Shown: in pieces, positions 51,898-59,409 of the stretch
Layout of the letters: each line of letters begins with the position of its first letter
How positions within the stretch are numbered: position 1 is the stretch's first letter
Assembly: GCA_010202465.1 (NCBI GenBank)
Contig: CP047919.1
Location: forward strand, 62,001-126,000
Origin: Candidatus Saccharibacteria bacterium oral taxon 488
Lineage (GTDB): Bacteria; Patescibacteriota; Saccharimonadia; Saccharimonadales; Saccharimonadaceae
DNA length: 64,000 nt
Reading direction: 5' to 3'
The notes under the pieces: generated by a model
Seen by the model: only the letters and a program-made list of their open reading frames with translations
What the model was told of the DNA's origin: nothing
Databases searched by the model: none
Translations under genes and position numbers: made by a program

Positions 51898-53044
51898 AAT
51901 AGCGAGAAATAATCAATTAGGTGCAGTGTCGTTATTTGCAGTGATCTTTGCGACACTGCTACTAACGGTTTTGATGCTCGGCTTCATGCGGCTCATAATG
52001 GTTGATCAGCGACAGGCCCTGAATAATGAGCTGTCACAAAGTGCGTACGATGCGGCCCTGTCCGGTGTTGAAGACGCCAAGCGAGTCGTGCGTGCCTGTC
52101 AAAAAGGAGATAACGGCGGTAAGGCTTGCGAGCAGTTACGATTGCCTAATGATTGCAAAGTAGTCGCACGCGCAGGTGTCGCTGGCAATGTGGCCGCTAA
52201 CGAGACACTGATTCAGTCGCGTCGCTCAGGGGACGGTAAAGAGTTCAACCAAGCCTATACCTGTGTCAATATTACGATGGATACGGAAGATTTCCTGGTT
52301 AGCATACCCGAAGGATCATCTCGTCTCGTACCACTGAAAGCCAAAGCTGAATTTAATAAAATTGTCCTCGAGTGGTTTACTAAAGAGGATGCGAATGGCA
52401 ATGTGGCCGCTGGGCGAGTAAAAAATGCTGCCTCGGCGTCAACCTCGCTGCCAGCGTACGGTGACTGGGATGAGTCGCCGTCTCGTCCCGCACCCGCGCT
52501 ACTACGCACTCAGATGATTTTTCCAGGCGATACATTCGACCTTGCTAGTCTCGATAGCTCTCGCGTTGCGACGATGTTCCTCTATCCACGGACGCTGAGT
52601 GTCCCCGGGCCGACGAACGGAGGTGTATCGGCAATTAATCTACCACGAGCGGGCGGTGGTGGGCAGTTTAACAATGCTCCGACACCGGTGAGCTGTTCTC
52701 CAGATTTTGCGAATAGTGGCTATTCGTGCCGAGCCACAATTGATGTATCGCCTGTTACGGCTGCCGCCAGTGTTAATTCATTCTTGCGTCTGACGCCGCT
52801 ATATCGCATGTCACACGTACGAATTGCCCTATATAATGGCGCAGAACCGGTCAAGTTTGATGGTGTTCAGCCAGCGGTTGATGCGACTGGTCGTGCTAGT
52901 AATGTGTTTCGGCGGGTTGAGGCGCGCCTGCAGATAGGTGACGATTTCCCGTATCCTGAAAATGCTATCGATCTTGAGAATAGCCTCTGTAAAGACTTTT
53001 CGGTGACTGAGGGTAGTGTAACGCCGGGTAGCTGTCGGCCGTAG
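51890..53044 (+). CDS. PilX-like pilus-tip component
   Basis: 384 residues. The N-terminus, GAVSLFAVIFATLLLTVLML, is a pilin-like hydrophobic helix without the canonical Phe/Glu signature, as in PilX/GspK proteins. It continues QALNNELSQSAYDAALSGVEDAKRV, the helix typical of PilX N-termini. The large C-terminal domain contains several Cys pairs and Pro/Thr-rich stretches and could be an adhesive tip. Last gene of the pilus locus; convergent with the Xer recombinase 12 nt later. Confidence 0.75.
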   Translation: MDKIARNNQLGAVSLFAVIFATLLLTVLMLGFMRLIMVDQRQALNNELSQSAYDAALSGVEDAKRVVRACQKGDNGGKACEQLRLPNDCKVVARAGVAGNVAANETLIQSRRSGDGKEFNQAYTCVNITMDTEDFLVSIPEGSSRLVPLKAKAEFNKIVLEWFTKEDANGNVAAGRVKNAASASTSLPAYGDWDESPSRPAPALLRTQMIFPGDTFDLASLDSSRVATMFLYPRTLSVPGPTNGGVSAINLPRAGGGGQFNNAPTPVSCSPDFANSGYSCRATIDVSPVTAAASVNSFLRLTPLYRMSHVRIALYNGAEPVKFDGVQPAVDATGRASNVFRRVEARLQIGDDFPYPENAIDLENSLCKDFSVTEGSVTPGSCRP

Positions 53045-53056
53045 TGTCTTAGGGGT

Positions 53057-53977
53057 CTATCTCGTATCACTGTGAAAGCGCTCGTGGACGTCTTTGAGGT
53101 GCTGGTCGGTGACGTGTGTGTAAATCTGGGTCGTGGCGATATTGCTATGACCGAGCATCGATTGTACCGCCCGTAGGTCCGCTCCATTCATCAGAAGGTC
53201 GGTGGCAAAGCTATGACGCATAGTGTGCGGGCTAACGTGCTTGGTGATGCCAGCAAGTCGGGCGTAGTGCGACACCATTCGCTGGATTGAGCGAGCACCC
53301 AGCCGACGATAATCGCCAGAAACTGATGGTTTTGTTAGGCGCCTGCTATAGCTGATGAATAGAGCCGGCAAGCTGTCACTTCGCGCATCAAGGTAGTTTT
53401 TGACGTGCTCGGCAGCGGACATTGAAACGAATACCGGCCGGTCTTTCTGGCCCTTGCCGCGTACCATAAACTCGCGTCGAGCGAGATTGATGTGGTCACG
53501 ATTCAAGTTAACAAGCTCCGACACGCGCAGTCCGCTCGAAAACAAAAGCTCAATGATTGCTCGGTCGCGAAGGCCCGGTTCATTGTCCAGCGGGATCTGC
53601 TCAATTAGTCGTACCACCTCGTCGTAGTGAAGAAATGTGACTTGTTTGCGAACGGTTTTTGGTAGGGTAATCTTGTCGGCTGCCAGTGATGAGATGTCTC
53701 GTTGTGATAAATACGTCAATAATCCACGCAGGGCGATCAAGTGATAGTTTTGTGTGATTAACAACAATTCTTCACCGGTGTTGCTATTTTTATAACGGTT
53801 TAACCAGAGGCGATATTTACGAATTGTCTCTGATGTTATTTTTGCAACATCAATATCACCAGCAAAATCAATGAAGCGTTCAAGGTATAATTTGTAGTTC
53901 TCAATGGTGCGAGGGCTGCGTCCGCCCTCAACTTCTAGGTGCTCCAGGAAATCTGCTAATGCTTCAGAAAGATACAT
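53057..53977 (-). CDS. xerD: Tyrosine recombinase XerC/XerD-like
   Basis: Resolves chromosome dimers at dif together with FtsK. 306 residues. The N-terminal SAM-like domain has GRSPRTIENYKLYLERFIDF. The catalytic domain has Arg in LFSSGLRVSELVNL, Lys in GKGQKDRPV, HTMRHSFATDLL (His and Arg), His in LGHSNIATTQ and the Tyr nucleophile in IYTHV. TGT-TAAAAT (complement of 53984-53989) lies exactly 6 nt before the ATG. Only one Xer gene is in this window; C or D cannot be decided. Confidence 0.93.
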   Translation of the reverse strand: MYLSEALADFLEHLEVEGGRSPRTIENYKLYLERFIDFAGDIDVAKITSETIRKYRLWLNRYKNSNTGEELLLITQNYHLIALRGLLTYLSQRDISSLAADKITLPKTVRKQVTFLHYDEVVRLIEQIPLDNEPGLRDRAIIELLFSSGLRVSELVNLNRDHINLARREFMVRGKGQKDRPVFVSMSAAEHVKNYLDARSDSLPALFISYSRRLTKPSVSGDYRRLGARSIQRMVSHYARLAGITKHVSPHTMRHSFATDLLMNGADLRAVQSMLGHSNIATTQIYTHVTDQHLKDVHERFHSDTR

Positions 53978-54027
53978 GATTTAATTTTAACAACATCTAT
54001 ACCGTTTATCAAATGGCTAGTTTTTGT

Positions 54028-54033
54028 TATGAT
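54028..54033 (+). promoter_or_regulatory. Extended -10 of ndk
   Basis: TGT-TATGAT at 54028-54033, about 27 nt upstream of the ndk start, which has AAGGAGG. Confidence 0.45.
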
Positions 54034-54060
54034 GAAGAAAATAATACACGAAGGAGGCGT

Positions 54061-54588
54061 ATGACCGAATCAAAAGAGAAGAACATGTGTGGCATTGAAC
54101 GAACACTGATTGTGTTCAAGCCTGATGCAGTACAGCGGGGGATCGTCGGCGAAATCTTGCAGCGGTTTGAGCGTGTTGGTCTCAAGATTATCGGTGTCAA
54201 GATGGTAGCTCCGGGTCGTGAGCATTACTTTGCGCACTACGAAACGATTGGCAAGATGGTGACCCGTCGTGGTGAAGAAATTTTTGACATGACGCTTGAT
54301 ATGATGATGGACGGGCCGGTTATCGCTATGGTTCTTGAAGGAGTTGAAGCGGTTGCCGTGGTGCGTAAAATTGTTGGCCCAACCGAGCCAAAGTCTGCCG
54401 ATATGGGTACGATTCGTGGTGACTATTCGCATGTTAGCTTTGGCTACGCCAACGAGTGCCAGAAGGGTGTGCCGAATTTGATTCACGCATCGGGTGATCC
54501 TGACGAGGCAACGCAAGAAGTCGCCCACTGGTTTAAACCCGAAGAGTTGATGGATTATGCGACGTTAAACGAGAAGTTTACTCGGTAG
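54061..54588 (+). CDS. ndk: Nucleoside diphosphate kinase
   Basis: Transfers the gamma-phosphate between NTPs and NDPs. 175 residues from ATG 54061 (AAGGAGG upstream; the earlier ATG at 54013 precedes the promoter). RTLIVFKPDAVQRGIVGEIL is the core N-terminus, TIRGDYSHV the nucleotide loop, and NLIHASGD contains the phospho-accepting His. It is about 30 residues longer than usual: an N-terminal extension, and extra residues between the TIRGDY and NLIHAS motifs. A strong terminator follows. Confidence 0.94.
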   Translation: MTESKEKNMCGIERTLIVFKPDAVQRGIVGEILQRFERVGLKIIGVKMVAPGREHYFAHYETIGKMVTRRGEEIFDMTLDMMMDGPVIAMVLEGVEAVAVVRKIVGPTEPKSADMGTIRGDYSHVSFGYANECQKGVPNLIHASGDPDEATQEVAHWFKPEELMDYATLNEKFTR

Positions 54589-54605
54589 CATTGTCGCGAC
54601 CGACG

Positions 54606-54639
54606 ACCACCCGTGTTATAATTAACACGGGTGGTTTTT
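54606..54639 (+). terminator. ndk terminator containing an extended -10
   Basis: Perfect 13-bp stem ACCACCCGTGTTA (54606-54618) / TAACACGGGTGGT (54623-54635), then T5. TGT-TATAAT (54617-54622) sits across the loop, so the same bases may act as the promoter of the downstream tRNA-Arg operon. Confidence 0.88.
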
Positions 54640-54645
54640 ATGTGC

Positions 54646-54722
54646 GCCTCGGTAGCTCAACTGGATAGAGCAGATCCGTCCTAAGGATAAGGTTGTAGGT
54701 TCGACTCCTGCCCGGGGTACCA
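54646..54722 (+). tRNA. tRNA-Arg (anticodon CCT)
   Basis: 77 nt with encoded CCA. Acceptor GCCTCGG / CCGGGGT with two wobble pairs, D arm GCTC/GAGC, anticodon stem GATCC/GGATA (one mismatch at 27-43), loop GTCCTAA with anticodon CCT, T arm GTAGG/CCTGC with TTCGACT loop. It decodes AGG. A protein gene starts 8 nt after its 3' end. Confidence 0.93.
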
Positions 54723-54729
54723 AAGCATT

Positions 54730-55263
54730 ATGACGAAGAAAGCCAAATCAACCAAAGCATTTGATGGTCAGCGCGATGGCGAGGAGCTGTTGTTCGTGTT
54801 TCGTCGACATATTATTGCCATGCGCAAGGGTTTTTACTTACTGCTCGTTCCGATGACGATTGGCGCGCTACCATATCTTATTTGGCAGGATAATCTCAAT
54901 CTTTTATGGGTATTTCTCGGTAGCTTCATCTTTGGGCTCGTTCTGTTCAGCTATCATTTTTTAATGTGGTTCTACACATATTACATTGTAACGAACCAGC
55001 GACTTCGCCAGATAACGCAGCATGGTTTTTTTGGTAAGGATGTAATTGAACTTAAACTAGCGAAAGTCCAGAATATCAGCTACGTTGTGCCTGGTTTTAC
55101 GGGCGAAATGTTCAAATTTGGTACAATAGTTATTCAGACGTTTGTCGGGGACCTTGTCATTAAAAATGTCGAGCACCCAGATGAGATTTATAATAAGCTG
55201 CAAGATGCGGTGGACCTCGCTGCTGAAAGGAGTGATCATGCTAAAGAAGACAACGAAGGTTAA
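54730..55263 (+). CDS. PH-domain (YdbS-like) membrane protein
   Basis: 177 residues: two transmembrane helices at about 34-52 and 57-80 (FYLLLVPMTIGALPYLIW, LGSFIFGLVLFSYHFLMW), then a bacterial PH-like domain: YYIVTNQRLRQITQHGFFGKD, ELKLAKVQNISYVVPG, FGTIVIQTF. The function of this family is unclear. The ATG is only 8 nt after the CCA end of tRNA-Arg and has no Shine-Dalgarno, so its mRNA 5' end may be generated by tRNA processing. Confidence 0.8.
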   Translation: MTKKAKSTKAFDGQRDGEELLFVFRRHIIAMRKGFYLLLVPMTIGALPYLIWQDNLNLLWVFLGSFIFGLVLFSYHFLMWFYTYYIVTNQRLRQITQHGFFGKDVIELKLAKVQNISYVVPGFTGEMFKFGTIVIQTFVGDLVIKNVEHPDEIYNKLQDAVDLAAERSDHAKEDNEG

Positions 55264-56260
55264 GAAAAAGGACAAACGCTCACTGCCGTCACGGATTACC
55301 AATGACACGGTCGCGGAGCATCGCGAAAAGGTGCTGGCTGGTGGGCGCAAACACAAATACCCGATACAATACTCCAAACATAAACTAGTCTGGAACACGG
55401 TATTTATTAGTATTGCTGGACTCGTGACGGTGATTGTCCTATTATATCTGCAACTCTATGTCTGGAAGGACACAAGCGATTTAGCATATCGTATTACCAA
55501 AATTTTGCCGCTACCGGCCGGTTCAGTTGAAGGGGAATTTGTGCGCTATAGTGATTATTTACTATATAACCGCGGTAATATGGCGGTGCTTAAGACTCAG
55601 GGTCAAGATCAGGCGGGTGATAAAGTTGCTTTTCAGCGGCAGCGGGCCATGAACCAGGCGGTGCAGGACGCATATGTGCGTAAGCTAGCGAGAGAAAGGG
55701 GTATATCAGTTGATGATCGAAAAGTTGATGAAGAGATGGACCGCCAGCAAAAGGATGCCGGCCTGTCAAAAGAAGCCTACCGTTCGGCGGTAAAAGATAT
55801 GATTGGCTGGTCGCTTGATGAGGCGCGTGATGGTATCAGGGCATCGCTGCTGCGCTGGGAAGTGTCGTTTGTTGTTGACAAAGCGGCGGCCAACCTTGTT
55901 AAGGAAGTTGAAGCACAGCTCAAGGCCGGTAAATCGTTGACCGATGTCGCGGCGGCGTTAGGCGAACGAGTACAAGTAATGCCAGAGACTGTTGTTCCGA
56001 AGACCAACAAAGACGGTGGCTTGACCGAGGCGGCGATTAAAACTGCAGATGGTACGATTTCTGGGGTTATTAAGCCGCTCGGTGGCGATGGCTACTACTT
56101 TGTTCAGCCACGCTCACGGGATAACGGTTCAATCACCTACTCATACCTCAAGATTCCATTGACGACATTTAAAGCTAATTTTGATAAGTTGATCAATGAC
56201 AAGAAAGTTACCTATTACGTTCATCTTGATCAGCCAGCCGAACAAAAGTCTGGTGAGTAG
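55238..56260 (+). CDS. Membrane-anchored SurA/PrsA-like foldase
   Basis: 340 residues from ATG 55238, overlapping the previous gene by 26 nt with GAAAGGAG upstream. A basic cytosolic N-terminus precedes a transmembrane helix at about 50-72 (VFISIAGLVTVIVLLYLQLY). The extracytoplasmic part has a SurA-N-like helical segment (VQDAYVRKLARERGISVDDR ... VDEEMDRQQKDAGLSKEAYR) and a parvulin-like segment (LKAGKSLTDVAAALGERVQV ... GGLTEAAIKTADGTISGVIK). The peptidyl-prolyl isomerase core is short, so chaperone function is likelier than catalysis. Confidence 0.75.
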   Translation: MLKKTTKVKKKDKRSLPSRITNDTVAEHREKVLAGGRKHKYPIQYSKHKLVWNTVFISIAGLVTVIVLLYLQLYVWKDTSDLAYRITKILPLPAGSVEGEFVRYSDYLLYNRGNMAVLKTQGQDQAGDKVAFQRQRAMNQAVQDAYVRKLARERGISVDDRKVDEEMDRQQKDAGLSKEAYRSAVKDMIGWSLDEARDGIRASLLRWEVSFVVDKAAANLVKEVEAQLKAGKSLTDVAAALGERVQVMPETVVPKTNKDGGLTEAAIKTADGTISGVIKPLGGDGYYFVQPRSRDNGSITYSYLKIPLTTFKANFDKLINDKKVTYYVHLDQPAEQKSGE

Positions 56261-56313
56261 AAATAGCCTCCGGCCTGCTCGTCATCATCTTTGCGAAAGC
56301 CTCACTCATCTGC

Positions 56314-56319
56314 TATAAT
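56314..56319 (+). promoter_or_regulatory. Extended -10 of the tRNA-Thr operon
   Basis: TGC-TATAAT (56314-56319) ends 14 nt before the mature 5' end of tRNA-Thr. Confidence 0.65.
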
Positions 56320-56333
56320 TCTTGGGGAGACAT

Positions 56334-56409
56334 GCCGCTGTAGCTCAGTTGGTAGAGCGGCGCTTTCGTAAAGCGTAGGTCACCGGTTCGAATCCGGTCA
56401 GCGGCTCCA
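56334..56409 (+). tRNA. tRNA-Thr (anticodon CGT)
   Basis: 76 nt with encoded CCA. Acceptor GCCGCTG / CAGCGGC, D arm GCTC/GAGC, anticodon loop TTCGTAA (CGT), T arm CCGG with TTCGAAT loop. The discriminator is T, so the mature 3' end is UCCA; this matches the UGGA of the candidate T-box upstream of thrS. It decodes ACG. Confidence 0.95.
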
Positions 56410-56416
56410 GAACAGC

Positions 56417-56794
56417 ATGAAGAACCATATTACAAACACATTACGACAGATAATGAAAGACCGCTGGCTACTTGGTCTTGTTATTGTTAATATCTTACTA
56501 GCGTCAATAATTATTATCTCCTTTGCTGTTACTATCAAGCCTAAAGAAACCCAAGTTATTGTTCAGCATAGTGCATTTAGTGTGACGGGGCTTTATCGTG
56601 GTCACTGGTATTCGCTTTGGACGTATGGCGTGTTGCAGCTTATGATTACGGTTGGGCACATCATATTGAGCGCTAAGCTTGCTGTGGTACAGCGTCGAGA
56701 CTTAGCACTGGCACTTCTTTGGCTCACAATCGCTATATCAGTTATACTAGCACTGTTTGCTTACTCAATAATCGTAATCGCGTCGGTGGTGTAG
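56417..56794 (+). CDS. Unknown three-helix membrane protein
   Basis: 125 residues, mostly hydrophobic, with helices at about 17-38, 70-88 and 98-122 (LLGLVIVNILLASIIIISF, YGVLQLMITVGHIILSAKL, LLWLTIAISVILALFAYSII). The ATG is 8 nt after the CCA of tRNA-Thr without a Shine-Dalgarno. It lies 4 nt upstream of the GT2 glycosyltransferase and may be its membrane partner. The family is not recognised. Confidence 0.7.
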   Translation: MKNHITNTLRQIMKDRWLLGLVIVNILLASIIIISFAVTIKPKETQVIVQHSAFSVTGLYRGHWYSLWTYGVLQLMITVGHIILSAKLAVVQRRDLALALLWLTIAISVILALFAYSIIVIASVV

Positions 56795-56798
56795 AATT

Positions 56799-58484
56799 AT
56801 GGATATAGAAATACCACTTGGTAAACGAAAGCCGCTCTATCGATTTCTAGAGATTCTGCCGGGTCTGTTGAGCTATGGTGCAATTATTCTTCTTGTCATA
56901 TTGTCGATTTTTAGTCCACTGCTTGCGTCACTCTATCTGCTTATTATCATCCTGTCGATGATGGTGCGCGTGGTTGGCATTACCTATCATATGGTCGCTG
57001 GCCGTGCCAGGATGGATAAGGCGTGTCTGATCAATTGGCATGCGCGTCTTGAAGATCTCGAAGATCCGCAGGCGGTATATGCACGTATTCGTGACCAGCG
57101 ACAGAAGGAGGTCGGCTTTGCAGAGCACAAAGAAAACTTACGTCTCATTGCTTCTGCACAGCCAGGGTTTTTCCCGAAACCATCTGAAATTTATAATGCA
57201 GTCATCATGCCAGCCTATAATGAGAGCATTGAGGTAATCGAACCAGCCATTCAAGCAGTAATCGCTACTACGTATGATAAAAAGCGTATGATTATGGTAT
57301 TTGCGTATGAAGAGCGAGGCGGTAAGGATATCGACACGACCGCCAAGACACTGCAAAAACGCTATGGCAAGTATTTTCACGCCTTTCATATCGTCAAGCA
57401 TCCAAAAGACATTCCGAATGAGGTGATCGGCAAGGGTGGCAATATTACACATGCCGGGCGCTGGCTGAAGGGGTGGCTCAAGGAGCAGCATATTCCGTAC
57501 GGTAATGTTATTGTCACGACGATGGACTGTGATAATAAGCCACATGAAACCTACTTTGACTACCTGACATACGAATATATCGTCCGCGAGGATCGTAAGC
57601 ACTACTCGTATCAACCAGTCTGCCTATTCACTAGTAACATCTGGGACGTGCCGGCGCCGATGCGTGTGGTCGCGACGGGTAACTCATTCTGGAATATTAT
57701 TAGCTCAATGCGCCCTCATTCGCTACGTAATTTTGCTTCACATGCTCAGCCGATGGATGCGCTCGTTGAGATGGACTTCTGGAGTGTTCGAACGATCGTC
57801 GAAGACGGCCACCAGTATTGGCGCAGCTACTTCTATTTTGGTGGTAACTACGGGGTCGTGCCGCTCCATGTACCAATTTATCAAGACGCGGTATTGTCAG
57901 CTACGTATATAAAAACGCTCAAAGCGCAGTTTATCCAGTTTCGTCGTTGGGCGTATGGGGCATCTGATGTTGCGTATGTTGGTGAACGGGTCTTTACTAA
58001 GCAGCGTAATGTACCATTTTGGGCTGGTTTCTCACGGTTTGTGCGGCTACTTGATGGAAATGTGACGTTAGCCTGCAATTCGGTTCTAGTTGCTTTTGGT
58101 GGCTGGGTGCCGCTTATTGTTAATGCCGAAGCAGCTCGTAGTGTCGCCGCGCATCAATTGCCTGATACGGTGAGTACGCTGCAGCAAATTGCGTTGATTG
58201 GTATGGCGATAGCGATTTTTAGTGCTTTCAAGATTTTACCACCGCGTCCAGTTCGCTACACGCGACGTCGAAGTGTCTGGATGCTTTTACAGTGGGTGCT
58301 GATGCCAGTGACGTCTATTGTCTATAGCTCTGCTGCGGCGTTTGCCGCGCAGACTCGCCTGTTAGTCGGGCGATATCTCGATAAGTTTGACGTCACCGAA
58401 AAAGCCACAGCGGCGATTAACGCTCGCCAGAGGGCGGCTGCACGTAAACGGTCGAAGACCTCCCGCCGCGTCGTCGAGAAGTGA
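56799..58484 (+). CDS. Membrane glycosyltransferase family 2
   Basis: 561 residues. Two N-terminal membrane helices (about 22-60), then a GT-A domain: AVIMPAYNESIEVIEPAIQA, IVKHPKDIPNEVIGKGGNIT, the DxD-type VTTMDCDNKPH and acceptor-site motif QFRRWAYGASDV (QxxRW-like) of processive enzymes. C-terminal membrane helices and a Lys/Arg-rich tail follow. It is similar in layout to cellulose/hyaluronan-synthase-type GT2 enzymes; the sugar is unknown. Its last 68 bp overlap the 3' end of nrdR on the other strand. Confidence 0.85.
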   Translation: MDIEIPLGKRKPLYRFLEILPGLLSYGAIILLVILSIFSPLLASLYLLIIILSMMVRVVGITYHMVAGRARMDKACLINWHARLEDLEDPQAVYARIRDQRQKEVGFAEHKENLRLIASAQPGFFPKPSEIYNAVIMPAYNESIEVIEPAIQAVIATTYDKKRMIMVFAYEERGGKDIDTTAKTLQKRYGKYFHAFHIVKHPKDIPNEVIGKGGNITHAGRWLKGWLKEQHIPYGNVIVTTMDCDNKPHETYFDYLTYEYIVREDRKHYSYQPVCLFTSNIWDVPAPMRVVATGNSFWNIISSMRPHSLRNFASHAQPMDALVEMDFWSVRTIVEDGHQYWRSYFYFGGNYGVVPLHVPIYQDAVLSATYIKTLKAQFIQFRRWAYGASDVAYVGERVFTKQRNVPFWAGFSRFVRLLDGNVTLACNSVLVAFGGWVPLIVNAEAARSVAAHQLPDTVSTLQQIALIGMAIAIFSAFKILPPRPVRYTRRRSVWMLLQWVLMPVTSIVYSSAAAFAAQTRLLVGRYLDKFDVTEKATAAINARQRAAARKRSKTSRRVVEK

Positions 58485-58885
58485 TGAGGCGGTGCTGAGC
58501 GGCATACTGGAGTGCCGCTATTGGATCGTAGCGTTGGAGAATCATGTGTGTTATTTGAGTGATGATTTGCGTAGATAGCGGCTTACCTTGCTTGATAATC
58601 TGTTGCTGCACAGTTTGTGCAAGGAAGTAGCTATCATGTGCTGCAGCATGCTTATTATGTTGAAAGCTACGGCTAATGCTTATGATGAGCTTTCCTAAAT
58701 TGAAAGGGGTGGTTGACCCGTCGTGTGTTAGCACCATGCGCCCGTCTAGCGTAGCCTGTTCGTATGTCGTAAAGACTGCGCCACATTCTGGACAGGCCCG
58801 TCGCCGCCAGACGCTGGGGTGTTTCGTGTGCTTGCGGGAGTTTTTTTGTAGTAGTTTTATCGTGAAAACAATTTATACAAATCAT
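58417..58885 (-). pseudogene. nrdR: NrdR transcriptional repressor, frameshifted at an A7 tract
   Basis: Zinc-ribbon/ATP-cone repressor of ribonucleotide reductase genes. From ATG 58883-58885 the frame encodes MICINCFHDKTTTK, then runs out of register at seven A (T7 at 58841-58847 on the plus strand). Removing one A continues into NSRKHTKHPSVWRRRACPEC, AVFTTYEQ and the ATP-cone MVLTHDGSTTPFNLGKL, ending at 58417. Both CxxC pairs and the ATP cone are then complete, about 155 residues, the normal size. It may be a pseudogene, a sequencing error, or a gene expressed through slippage at A7. The 3' end overlaps the convergent glycosyltransferase. Confidence 0.85.
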
Positions 58886-58948
58886 ATCAATATATTGACA
58901 TATCGCTATAAAAAATACTAGTGGAAAAGTATATAAAAATGTGTAAAA

Positions 58949-58984
58949 TAGAAAAAACTAAAAACCCTCCGCACTGCGAGGGTT
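58949..58984 (-). terminator. tRNA-Val terminator
   Basis: AACCCTC (58963-58969) / GAGGGTT (58978-58984). Read on the minus strand, the hairpin is followed by an interrupted T tract from the A-rich 58949-58962. Confidence 0.8.
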
Positions 58985-58995
58985 GTATGCAATAA

Positions 58996-59072
58996 TGGTG
59001 GGCAATAGAGGATTCGAACCTCTCACCTCTTCAACGTCAATGAAGCGCTCTAGCCAAATGAGCTAATCGCCC
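58996..59072 (-). tRNA. tRNA-Val (anticodon GAC)
   Basis: 77 nt on the minus strand with encoded CCA. Acceptor GGGCGAT / ATTGCCC (one wobble), D arm GCTC/GAGC, anticodon stem CTTCA/TGAAG with loop TTGACGT (GAC), T arm GAGAG/CTCTA-type with TTCGAAT. It decodes GTC and GTT. An extended -10 TGC-TATTAT lies about 11 nt upstream on the minus strand. Confidence 0.94.
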
Positions 59073-59220
59073 GACTATTGTCAATAATAGCAGGAATTAG
59101 TGGTGAATGCAATTACCTCTTGCGGAGAGCGTAGGGGTTGGCCGTCATGTCGTTCTTGGTGTAGTATTACGGATCCGCTACCTAGTCCATGCGTCGTAAG
59201 GGTTGCCCGGAACTTTTAAC

Positions 59221-59395
59221 TATGATACGGTGAGAATAGCAAGGACAGAGACTAACCACCTCTCGAGCAACGTGAAAGCGGTTGCGGCGCACGAAACCAG
59301 CCGGAGCAAGAGTCATCGCCAAGGTGGAACCTCCTGGCTCGTCCCCAGGACCGAGGCACGCACGCTATACGCGTTGGGCGTGCTTTTATAATCAC
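59221..59395 (+). promoter_or_regulatory. Candidate T-box leader of thrS
   Basis: The leader contains AAGGTGGAACC (59321-59331), which matches the T-box core. Its bulge TGGA (59325-59328) is complementary to the UCCA end of the tRNA-Thr in this window. The antiterminator arm is TCCTGG (59332-59337) / CCAGGA (59345-59350) with GCC..GG / CCGAGGC around it. It shares bases with a terminator GCACGC+ACGC (59356-59365) / GCGT+GCGTGC (59371-59383) followed by T4. Upstream is a hairpin GCAAC / GTTGC (59267-59285). A possible start is TATGAT 59221-59226. Stem I would be short; no specifier could be fixed (ACC and ACG both occur). Confidence 0.6.
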
Positions 59396-59409
59396 TTAAA
59401 GGAGGTTTT

